Shown piece after piece: positions 1-7,291 of a DNA stretch of 64,000 nucleotides. A model generated the notes under the pieces. That model ran no database searches, was not told the origin of the DNA, and saw only the letters and a list, made by a program, of their open reading frames with translations. Position 1 is the first letter of the stretch, and every line of letters starts with the position of its first letter. This DNA is from Falsihalocynthiibacter arcticus (GTDB taxonomy: Bacteria; Pseudomonadota; Alphaproteobacteria; Rhodobacterales; Rhodobacteraceae): NCBI RefSeq assembly GCF_000812665.2, contig NZ_CP014327.1, positions 3,811,501 to 3,875,500 on the forward strand. The letters run 5' to 3'. The position numbers and the translations under genes are program-made.

Positions 1-147
1 GTTCGATCTGAGATCATCGCACAAAGACTGAATGCGCCGCAGCGCAGGGCCTCCCCCCAATAGAAAGGCTGCGTTTCGCAGCGGTTCGTAATTATGGGTG
101 AGGAATGAGCACAATCCTTTGATTGCTGTGGTTTCTTGATACGTCAT
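1..147 (-). CDS. Small unknown protein, cut by the left window edge
   Basis: An open frame starts with ATG at 147 and runs off the left edge (49 codons seen). A clear ribosome binding site (AAGGAG, a few bases upstream of the ATG) supports the start. I do not recognise the family. Residues around 14-45 align without gaps with residues 15-46 of the 126-residue protein encoded just upstream (436-816), sharing the pattern FLxxNxE...LGG...A, about 13 identities in 32 positions, so the two genes look like paralogs. It lies downstream of that paralog and of the recombinase operon on the same strand, with a hairpin in between. Function unknown; association with the recombinase island is inferred from position only. 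Confidence 0.6.
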   Translation of the reverse strand, partial: MTYQETTAIKGLCSFLTHNYEPLRNAAFLLGGGPALRRIQSLCDDLRSN

Positions 148-253
148 TTGAAACTCCTTTTGGTTTTCGTGGTGTGACGGACAAGAGGCTCAGGCGGGGT
201 GTCGGGTTCTGTTTCATGTCATCTTGCTTCCTTTTTTCTGGGGGCTGACAGAG

Positions 254-293
254 CTTTTCTGCGCATTCTCACCAAGAAGAATACGCAGAAAAG
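254..293. terminator. Long hairpin between the two small paralogs
   Basis: A 16-bp inverted repeat (254-269 against 278-293, one mismatch) with an 8-base loop. The stem starts with a T-run and ends with an A-run, as in bidirectional intrinsic terminators. It lies downstream of the 436-816 gene. Termination is inferred from structure. Confidence 0.5.
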
Positions 294-435
294 TTCGCAT
301 CAATCCCCATTTCCTATTGAGGCGTGCGGGCCGACTGCACGCAGATTTCCATTGATTTCGACTATAAAACGCGGGTTCATTGCAGCGTTTCCTCTTGCGG
401 AATCGCCGCATAGACCAAACTCGGCTTGGCTCGTA

Positions 436-816
436 TCAGGCCGCGAGGTGATGGTCCTTGGGCGGCAATTCGTGCTCCGCATCGATCTGCGTGAGAATGC
501 CATGGAGCCCGTATTTGAGTAAGAAAATGCCTTCGACAACAGGATCCGCAAGGTCGCTATCGACGAGATATCCGCATTTTCTGTTTTCAGGATCAGTGAC
601 GTGGCGCAAGCTCAGGAGATCATGGAGGGTCTGTAGTTCACGTTTCAACTGGCGTGTTAAAACCGTACCCGCGCAAACATCTTCGAGCAGATTTTTAGAC
701 CGGTTGAACGCCCGTTGGCCGCCGAGAATAAATGATGCGGCCCCGATGACCTCCCAATTATCTTGCAGGAAGCGATTTACGGCACACAGGTCCGCATTTT
801 GACGGTAATCAAACAT
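436..816 (-). CDS. Conserved-looking small protein (126 aa), paralog of the gene at 1-147
   Basis: A 126-residue soluble protein of no family I recognise. The ATG is at 816; the upstream AAGAGAC is only a moderate ribosome binding site. Residues 15-46 match the N-terminal part of the truncated protein at 1-147, with a shared ILGG/LLGG core, which argues that both are real genes rather than chance frames. The C-terminal half is charged and ends with several histidines and acidic residues. It is the next gene downstream of the large recombinase operon (1094-4479) on the same strand, 277 bp away and separated by a second hairpin. A role in the island (partner, regulator or cargo) is possible but not shown. 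Confidence 0.55.
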   Translation of the reverse strand: MFDYRQNADLCAVNRFLQDNWEVIGAASFILGGQRAFNRSKNLLEDVCAGTVLTRQLKRELQTLHDLLSLRHVTDPENRKCGYLVDSDLADPVVEGIFLLKYGLHGILTQIDAEHELPPKDHHLAA

Positions 817-920
817 TTGGAATGTCTCTTTTTAATGCCGCCCTATTGACGGCTCAAGCGCGCGGTATGGGCCTTTCTCTCAGACCACGCGGGGTATCCC
901 TTACTCTTTTCGGCAGGTCG

Positions 921-967
921 TTTTTTGTTTTCTTGCTGCTCACAAAGAGGCAGCGAGAAACAAAAAA
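921..967. terminator. A/T-ended hairpin between recombinase operon and small gene
   Basis: Inverted repeat of about 18 bp (921-939 against 950-967, one mismatch and one bulge) with a 10-base loop. One arm begins with six T and the other ends with six A, so it can act as an intrinsic terminator in either direction. It follows the end of the recombinase gene at 1094. This is the only notable structure in the 277-bp gap at 817-1093. Confidence 0.5.
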
Positions 968-1093
968 TGAACTGCCATATTCCTTTCATACTTTCCGTCC
1001 CCCTCGATCCTCGCATGCAAATAGCGAGCGGATCGCATACTTAATCACATTGCATTTGCCTCCACGATGAAACGTGTTCGATGCTGCCCGCTG

Positions 1094-2722
1094 TTACCCC
1101 TGTAGGGATTTCTCGATCGCACTCAGGTTCTTGAAGGCCTGTGCCCTGCGATACCGGTCGGCGTTTACCTCATAGAACTTCTTGCTTGTCGCATGCGCAT
1201 GCCCGACGAGTGCTTGTGCCACTTTCGCATCGAGACGGTCATCAAGGGTACAGTAATCGTAGATCAACGTGCGAACGATGTGGGCACTATGGCCCGTGTG
1301 CTCGGTCATATTACGGCGCAACCATTCACGCTCATAGCATTTCCAATCGCGTGCAGGGTTGGCAAAGAGTGCGGTGCCGACGCGTTGATCGTAGATCTTC
1401 CAAAGGTATGCCGGGTCCGTGTCCATCAATAATGTGGCATCGAGGAAAGGTGTCAGGCAATCCGCTAACCGACCGGTTATCCGCGTGCCGGTCTTGGAGG
1501 TTTCCAAGTCGACGCGCCAGCCCTCACTATTGCGACTGAACTCTCTCCCTATCTTGCCCTGACGCAAGTCCAGGGCCCGAATGGGCAATTTGCAAAGAAG
1601 AGCGATGGCGCCAGCCAGAGTGTAGTCACGCCTGCGGTTTCGGATGTCGTTTTCCAAAGGAGCCTGCTCAAGAAGCACGCGCGCTGTTTTGGCCAGATCA
1701 ATCAAATCGATCGGCACACGCGCCAGTTTGATTTCCTTACGCTTCAGATCCGGTTTGGCCTCTTTCTTGAGCGCCCAATGAGTTTCCACCAAAGCATTCC
1801 CGATCTCGGCGGCGTATCCTGCGCGCTTGGCAAAATACCCGAGAAAATCGCAATAACCAGCTGCGGAGATCAGCGTGAGATCGCTCGCAACCAAATCTTC
1901 GGCAAAGGCCGTCGCGGTTTCCATAGTGAGCGCGAGCTCCAATTCATGTTGTTTCGCGGAACGCAGCAGGCGCCGAATGGCGCTCCCCATCACTTTTATG
2001 CGCGATTGAGAATAACCGCCGAGTTCTCGCGGTGTGCGGCTTATGGCTTTCATTTGCGAAAGAAAGGGTTCCGGTAGATCACCATACGCTGGCTTGTGCT
2101 TCACGCCCTTGGCGGTGCTGCGCCGCTTACGCTGAGCCGCCTGAAGAATCCGGGTGTCCGGGTTTCCCGGGTCAATCGCAGTCATGAATGCTGCCAATCC
2201 ACGAAAGTTACCTGGATCGGCGCGAAACTCCGCAGCATGTTCTAAAGACAGATGCGTCACCTTATTGCGATGCCGCAACCAGCGATCCGCCAGCCGAATT
2301 TCACGCGCACTGATATCTTCCTCAAGAAGCATCGGCAGCATTGCGCGATACGGTCCCCAGTGAGGCGCGCGCAGGACCAGTTCCACCGGCCGTCGGTCAG
2401 TTGCGCCACTTTCCAGCGCCCAATCTACGCCTTCTTCCGTTTCATAGGCGTAGTGACGCAGAAGTGTTTTGAAACCGGATATTGACGATGGCGTCCAATT
2501 CGCTGCTTGAAGACGCTGGATCATCGCCTCCGCTGTTTCAGCAGATAGGGTCATGGGAAGTCTGTTCATTTGTGCGGTCTCGGCGAGACAGCGTAGGGCG
2601 GATGATGCATTGTCTCGCCTCTTTTGTAGCGCCGGAGCGCAATGGGCGCGCCCGGTGTCGATATCCGCCAAAAAACGACGCATCTTGGTGGGCAGGTGTG
2701 TCTCACTTATATCGAACTTCAT
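1094..2722 (-). CDS. Large tyrosine recombinase (second gene of a recombinase pair)
   Basis: Site-specific tyrosine recombinase (phage-integrase superfamily) of 542 residues, which cuts and rejoins DNA through a tyrosine intermediate. The C-terminal catalytic signature is visible: an arginine in the LPIRALDL region near 375, a lysine in SKTGTR, H481-x-x-R484, H508 or H510 in GHAH, and the nucleophile Y517. The N-terminal 350 residues are much longer than the SAM-like domain of ordinary integrases. The ATG at 2722 overlaps the stop of the upstream recombinase gene by 4 bp (ATGA), so the pair is translationally coupled. It is not close to RIT trios (three genes) or, by length, to Tn554 TnpA/TnpB as I know them. 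The target site is unknown. Confidence 0.85.
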   Translation of the reverse strand: MKFDISETHLPTKMRRFLADIDTGRAHCAPALQKRRDNASSALRCLAETAQMNRLPMTLSAETAEAMIQRLQAANWTPSSISGFKTLLRHYAYETEEGVDWALESGATDRRPVELVLRAPHWGPYRAMLPMLLEEDISAREIRLADRWLRHRNKVTHLSLEHAAEFRADPGNFRGLAAFMTAIDPGNPDTRILQAAQRKRRSTAKGVKHKPAYGDLPEPFLSQMKAISRTPRELGGYSQSRIKVMGSAIRRLLRSAKQHELELALTMETATAFAEDLVASDLTLISAAGYCDFLGYFAKRAGYAAEIGNALVETHWALKKEAKPDLKRKEIKLARVPIDLIDLAKTARVLLEQAPLENDIRNRRRDYTLAGAIALLCKLPIRALDLRQGKIGREFSRNSEGWRVDLETSKTGTRITGRLADCLTPFLDATLLMDTDPAYLWKIYDQRVGTALFANPARDWKCYEREWLRRNMTEHTGHSAHIVRTLIYDYCTLDDRLDAKVAQALVGHAHATSKKFYEVNADRYRRAQAFKNLSAIEKSLQG

Positions 2723-4479
2723 AGCCGCACCGCTTTCTCGAGCGCAGCATTTACAGATGTCATGCCATCCATACCGCGTTGAACCTGCGCTGCGACATCA
2801 AGGAAGGCATAGGTGCGGGCCACGGTTTCCGGGTGATCGCCCAGAAGGGCGGCAATCACATTGATGTCCGATCCAGGCTCATTCCAAAGGATCGACGCGA
2901 TCGCATGGCGCACCTGATGGAGGTTCATGTAGTGATCGACCGAGGCGGTAGCGAAGCGCCAGGCCACGTTTAGCCGTGAATAGCCAGCCCCTCCCAACAG
3001 AAGTGTCGGATCCGAATTTTGCAGCCGCCCCATAACGACAGGCCGCGCAGCCTTGAGCCACCATTCCAGAATTGCACGCGGATCGACAGCCCCACGCCGC
3101 GCAATCTCCGCCGTGAGGGGTTTGTTGTTCTTGATGATGTCTCGCGGCAGCGCAAAACTTACCAATTTGGTGCGTTCAGGCAGTCTGACATGCGCATCCG
3201 GCCCCTCGACGGTCAATTGTATTACCGTATCTGCACGAACTGGAAGGAACGTCAGCACCGCCGCCGCGGCAGCGGCCAATGCCCAATGTGCCGCTTGCGC
3301 TTTCTGGTTATGCGGCAGCATGTCATAGTCGGCAATCATAGGTGCAGCCTTTTCATGGAAAAGGCGCGCTAATGAAAAGAACTTGGCTTTGCGAACATCC
3401 GATTTCAGCAGACGTTTGCAGAAAGCTTGATTGTTCGCTGTCATGCCATCCCAATTCTGGAAATACGTGGCCTGAAAGAACTCTGTTTGTTCAAGTTTCA
3501 GCTCGGGATTAAAACGCCGCAGGAAGCGGAACGTACCTTCCAAGTTTTTGCGAACCGTCGTTTTTTCAAGTGGCTTCCAGTAGTAGCCACCCGCTACTTC
3601 CGATTCGAATGCCGCCAGAATATGGCCCAAGGTGGCAAACTCCTTGGGGTCAGGATCCTCGTCGAGGCTCAGGAAGTCGAGCTCAACCATGCAGGAGTAG
3701 AACCAGTTTGCAACGTTACGCGCGGCTTTTACGGTACCCTCGCTACACGGATCCCTGAGTTTATTTTTGAGCAAGCCGCCATAGGGGACGCCCTGGCGCA
3801 AATCGGCCTCCATGTCCGATATTGCCTGTTTCAGTTTTGGTGGAAGAGCCGGTGATATCCGTTGTTTGGTGACCATCGGGATCTCCTCGATTGCTCCCGG
3901 AAGAAGGCCAGCCGGAAGATCGTGATCCAGATCCAGCAGTTTGTTAATGATCTTCGTCGCATTGCGCATCGCCGACCGCTGGCTGGCCGTGGCAGTCTGC
4001 ATCCATGAATGGATCAAGCCCGCCGTCAGCTGATGCGGCTGGCGGTTGTGCTCCCGCGCGAAGTTCCGCAATACAGTCACGGCCACAAAGTCAGGGTGCT
4101 GGATGCCCGTGCCTTTACGGGCCGGATTGATCTGCGCCGATAGTGCCTCCAACAACAGAGACCAGTCATCCTCAATGTTGAGCAGGAGATCGCGCTCGCG
4201 ACGCTTGCCGGATACGTGATCCATCAGGCTTTTTACATTCGAATGCCATGCTGAGAATTGCTTGAAAGATTTAAATCCTTCCGGCGCATCTTTATTTTGC
4301 ATGTGGCGCCGCCAGCGATCCGCAAAGACATCCGCATCGACGGAAATCCGCGAGAGGTCACAGTTATAGCCTGGCAGACGGGCACATTTGCGGGCTGAAC
4401 CGCGCACCTTGGCGGCATTTGCCGGCGAGTAGGGCAAGTCGCCCGCGTCCAGAGTTTCGACAGCTTGTAGTAAGTTCAT
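2719..4479 (-). CDS. Large tyrosine recombinase (first gene of a recombinase pair)
   Basis: A 586-residue protein with a tyrosine-recombinase catalytic domain at the C-terminus: arginine in LPVRADT near 420, H521-x-x-R524, H549 in GDHPE and nucleophile Y557. The remainder is a long, divergent N-terminal part without a recognised domain. The ATG at 4479 follows AAGGAGC about 11 bases upstream. The stop overlaps the next recombinase's start by 4 bp. A short in-frame remnant of a homologous protein sits at 29187-29276, so relatives of this gene have moved within the genome. A DNA-binding gene (4712-5122) and a large hairpin (4609-4670) precede it. The two proteins probably act together, as paired recombinases of other elements do, but this is inferred. 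Confidence 0.85.
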   Translation of the reverse strand: MNLLQAVETLDAGDLPYSPANAAKVRGSARKCARLPGYNCDLSRISVDADVFADRWRRHMQNKDAPEGFKSFKQFSAWHSNVKSLMDHVSGKRRERDLLLNIEDDWSLLLEALSAQINPARKGTGIQHPDFVAVTVLRNFAREHNRQPHQLTAGLIHSWMQTATASQRSAMRNATKIINKLLDLDHDLPAGLLPGAIEEIPMVTKQRISPALPPKLKQAISDMEADLRQGVPYGGLLKNKLRDPCSEGTVKAARNVANWFYSCMVELDFLSLDEDPDPKEFATLGHILAAFESEVAGGYYWKPLEKTTVRKNLEGTFRFLRRFNPELKLEQTEFFQATYFQNWDGMTANNQAFCKRLLKSDVRKAKFFSLARLFHEKAAPMIADYDMLPHNQKAQAAHWALAAAAAAVLTFLPVRADTVIQLTVEGPDAHVRLPERTKLVSFALPRDIIKNNKPLTAEIARRGAVDPRAILEWWLKAARPVVMGRLQNSDPTLLLGGAGYSRLNVAWRFATASVDHYMNLHQVRHAIASILWNEPGSDINVIAALLGDHPETVARTYAFLDVAAQVQRGMDGMTSVNAALEKAVRL

Positions 4480-4608
4480 ATTTGAGTTCGCTCCTTGTTT
4501 TTGTTTGCGAAGCGGGTCGACCTGACCCGAAGAGATTTAGGTTGATGGCTTTAGATTTCTTGGATGCGATTTGAGGTCCTTTTTTCGAATTTCGGCATTC
4601 GAAACACG

Positions 4609-4670
4609 AAGTGAGGAAAAGGACCGCAAAGAGTCGATAAATGACACTCTGTGGACCTTTGCCTCACTTT
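4609..4670. repeat. Long imperfect inverted repeat upstream of the recombinase pair
   Basis: Arms at 4609-4634 and 4646-4670 (about 24 bp, a few mismatches) around an 11-base loop. It lies between the HTH gene and the first recombinase. A short TTCGAA...TTCGAA repeat at about 4584-4602 is next to it. It could be a terminator of the HTH gene, a recombinase binding or crossover site, or an attenuator. The sequence alone does not decide between these. Confidence 0.55.
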
Positions 4671-4711
4671 TTTCGGTTCGGTCCAAGACGCGGAATTCGG
4701 TTTTTGGCACC

Positions 4712-5122
4712 TCAAAACTCACTCAGAACCTCCTGAATTGCGAACATGTGAAACCGTACGGACCCTCCCAGCCGGAAGCTTGGCAGGACACTTTCGCGCG
4801 CCCAATTGCGAATGGTGGCCGGCGTGCAGTTGTAAAGCTTTGCGAGGTCATTCGCCGTGGCGAGAGGTTCAAGAAGATCGCTGTGCTGCGACAGATCTAA
4901 GGCGGAGGCGTGGGAGACCCCCTCAACCCGCCAGATATCAAGTATGCTGTAACGCGCGCGCTTCCAGGGCGCGGGGACAGGTGATAGGTGGTGTTTCCGG
5001 ATGATATTTCTGACTGTGTCAGCATCCATCTGCCACCGCTTCGCAATTTGTGATTGCGAAAGTGTCGGGAGGTTTGATGTGATGCGCGCAGCCGCGCGTA
5101 GATTTGTCATGTTTTGTTTCAT
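4712..5122 (-). CDS. Small excisionase/MerR-type helix-turn-helix DNA-binding protein
   Basis: A protein of about 136 residues with two putative DNA-binding parts. The N-terminal half contains SQSQIAKRWQMDADTVRNII, a helix-turn-helix pattern. The C-terminal 50 residues match the excisionase-type HTH_17 fold (ANDLAKLYNCTPATIRNWA then a basic wing and a helix). The start is uncertain: ATG at 5122 or 5110, or TTG at 5149, none with a strong ribosome binding site. It precedes the two recombinases on the same strand and is probably their directionality factor or regulator. An N-terminally different HTH protein of similar size, broken by a stop codon, lies at 13928-14506. Confidence 0.7.
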   Translation of the reverse strand: MKQNMTNLRAAARITSNLPTLSQSQIAKRWQMDADTVRNIIRKHHLSPVPAPWKRARYSILDIWRVEGVSHASALDLSQHSDLLEPLATANDLAKLYNCTPATIRNWARESVLPSFRLGGSVRFHMFAIQEVLSEF

Positions 5123-5320
5123 GACAAGGACATGGGTTCGCTTCCTCAAACGAGAAAAATTAAACCAAAAAAAGTTTGGGAGGGGTGGGACGAGAATTGA
5201 GAAGGGGCCGATTAAACTCGGTTCAGTTGCGTGGGTACCCGCCCAAACTGGACCATCGGAGGGCCCACCTCTACAATATGGGCAATTCCCCCAGACAGAG
5301 AATAGTAACCTCTATGCGAA

Positions 5321-5390
5321 GCCGACATTCACCGCGTTTGCACACGAAATCGACGTCAAATCGGAGGGCGAGCCGCGGCAATGCGGAAAG
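5321..5390 (+). repeat. Diverged intergenic repeat, copy 1
   Basis: About 70 bp that align, roughly 80 percent identical by eye, with the minus strand of 30575-30644. Both copies are intergenic. This looks like a dispersed extragenic repeat family or parallel remnants of one gene. Confidence 0.5.
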
Positions 5391-5452
5391 CGGATTTCAT
5401 TTCCAAGTGCCGCATCAGACACTGCACTGCAATATCGTGAGCATTCGCCAAC

Positions 5453-5682
5453 GGCAGCTTCTCTAATTGGGTGTTTTGGTCAAGCTCATGTTCCTTCTTT
5501 CTTTTGGGTCATTGTCACTCATCGGGGTCATGCTTCTCTTCGCAGTCTGGTTAATGCCGTTTTGGCACCGCTGCACGCATATATCGGATCGGTAGTGAAG
5601 AGCCTTGCTTTGAGACGCGCTTCACGTTGCGCAGCGGTCATTTTCGGCTACTTCTATTATCTGGCAGGGCATATTTACATGC
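5453..5682 (-). repeat. 230-bp dispersed repeat, copy 1
   Basis: This segment matches 35402-35631 over 230 bp in the same orientation without indels, about 90 percent by eye. On the minus strand it contains two overlapping tiny ORFs: 37 codons at 5528-5641 (starting MTAAQREARLKARL) and, through an ATGA overlap, about 23 codons. Most differences between the copies in the first ORF change the amino acid, so the copies are probably decaying remnants. No function is recognised. Confidence 0.8.
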
Positions 5683-5905
5683 AGGCAGCATTGACCGCCC
5701 ATATCACAAGATGTGCAAAAACAGCTAAGGTCTGGAAGGAGCCCAACCTGTAAATTCGGTATTCTCGCTGCGAGCGCACGCAGTGTCCCGAATGCTGTGT
5801 AAGCGAGAATCTTCGTGCCGCATCCCAACGGTGAATCTGCCATTCATGCAAACATCAGCTTGGATAGGAGACGGAATTTGTATGGCGCAAGACTTTGCTA
5901 TCCGT

Positions 5906-7291
5906 TCAGACTTTTATGACCGCCATTTTTTCCTGCGTCATGTCGTGCATCGTGTAGCCGATACCGCCTATGCCGTAGCCGGATTGTTTGCGGCCCGCGA
6001 ACGGCATCCAATCGACGCGAAATGCCGTGTGATCATTTACCATGACCGCAGTTGCGTCCAGCTGTTCTATGGCCTTCATCGCCATGTCGAGGTTGTTGGA
6101 ATAAATCGATGCCTGAAATGCAAAGGGAAGATCATTGGCTTGCGAAATGGAGTCGTCGATTGTGTCATGCTCGTAAACGCACACGACAGGACCAAAGATT
6201 TCCTGTCGCGAGACTTTGATATCCAGAGGTGGGCGCAAAAGAACGGTGGGCGCATAGGTTGTTGCCCCCAGCTTATCGCCTCCCGTCAGGATTTTGGCAC
6301 CTGCCTGTTTTGCCTCGGCGACCCAATTCGAAACGCGATCTACTTCGTGTGGGCGGATCAGAGGGCCAGCATCCGTTTGTTCGTCTATCGCATTGCCAAC
6401 ACACAGTTTTGACGCCGCATCCGCCAGCAATTGCGCAATATCATCCGCCATTCCCTTTGGCGCCATAACGCGTTGAACCGACACGCAAACCTGCCCCGAG
6501 TGATAAAAGCCGCCTTTCACAAGACTTGGGATCATCGCCTCGATATCGGCGCTACTATCAATGATAACGGATGCCGCGCCGCCGTGTTCGAGGGCGCATC
6601 GTGTACCGGGAGCCAATTTGGATTTTAGCATCCAGCCGACCTTGGCCGAGCCAATAAAGCTGAAAAAGGCGACACGCGGATCAGTCACCAATTTTTCCGC
6701 CGTTGGAATGTCGCAAGGGACAAAGCAGCACCATTCCTCGGGCAGACCTGCTTCATACAGGATATCGACAAATGCCTTGCACGACAGAGGCGTGTCATCC
6801 GCTGGTTTGACCAACACCGGGCACCCCGTCGCGATCGCTGGGGCGACTTGGTGCACGATCAGGTTTAACGGGTGATTGAACGCGGAAACGGCGACGACCG
6901 GACCAATGGGTTCGCGTTGTGTGAATGCGGTGCGGCCATCACCCGCCTGTGTCAAATTCATCGGGATCTGTTTGCCTGCCAAACCGGCAATTTCCTTGAT
7001 GCACAGTCCAACGCCATCAATCGCGCGGGTGACTTCGACGCGGGCATCCACGAGCGGCTTGCCACCTTCATTCGCGATCTGGAATGCGAGGTTTTCGAAC
7101 CGGTCCTGCATGAGAACAGCCGTTTTCCTAAGAATTTCAATCCTGTGATGCGCTGGCAGCCACCCCTTGCGGTTTTTATGCAGTTGGGTGGCCGTGGAGA
7201 GATAACTGTCTATCTCATCCCACCCCTTAAGCGGCACGGAACCAATGACATTCAAATCGAACGGGTTCACAACTTCGAGGGTTCTGGTCAT
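5906..7291 (-). CDS. NAD(P)-dependent aldehyde dehydrogenase family protein
   Basis: Aldehyde dehydrogenase superfamily enzyme of 461 residues that oxidises an aldehyde to an acid or acyl product using NAD(P). Key residues are visible: N139 in SAFNHPLN, K162 in the cofactor-binding LVKPADDTP, the general base E235 in a variant EHGG motif (usually ELGG), and nucleophile C269 in SGQVCVSVQR. The ATG at 7291 overlaps the stop of the upstream TPP-enzyme gene (ATGA), which favours this start over a TTG at 7300. It is the last gene of a coupled trio with a TPP-dependent decarboxylase-like enzyme and an FMN protein. An aldehyde made by the TPP enzyme is its likely substrate, but identity is not determined. 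Confidence 0.88.
   Translation of the reverse strand: MTRTLEVVNPFDLNVIGSVPLKGWDEIDSYLSTATQLHKNRKGWLPAHHRIEILRKTAVLMQDRFENLAFQIANEGGKPLVDARVEVTRAIDGVGLCIKEIAGLAGKQIPMNLTQAGDGRTAFTQREPIGPVVAVSAFNHPLNLIVHQVAPAIATGCPVLVKPADDTPLSCKAFVDILYEAGLPEEWCCFVPCDIPTAEKLVTDPRVAFFSFIGSAKVGWMLKSKLAPGTRCALEHGGAASVIIDSSADIEAMIPSLVKGGFYHSGQVCVSVQRVMAPKGMADDIAQLLADAASKLCVGNAIDEQTDAGPLIRPHEVDRVSNWVAEAKQAGAKILTGGDKLGATTYAPTVLLRPPLDIKVSRQEIFGPVVCVYEHDTIDDSISQANDLPFAFQASIYSNNLDMAMKAIEQLDATAVMVNDHTAFRVDWMPFAGRKQSGYGIGGIGYTMHDMTQEKMAVIKV

Larger units (their letters stand above)
5123..5905. other. Gene-poor gap containing two dispersed repeats
   Basis: No gene is supported here. The gap holds a 70-bp diverged repeat (5321-5390), a 230-bp repeat (5453-5682) and otherwise unremarkable sequence. 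The long open frame on the plus strand has no codon pattern or homology that I recognise. Confidence 0.5.

Noticed and set aside
5001-5753. 250-codon plus-strand open frame
   Set aside because: Crosses the antisense of the HTH gene and two repeats; the amino acid sequence is not conserved between repeat copies and no family is recognised.
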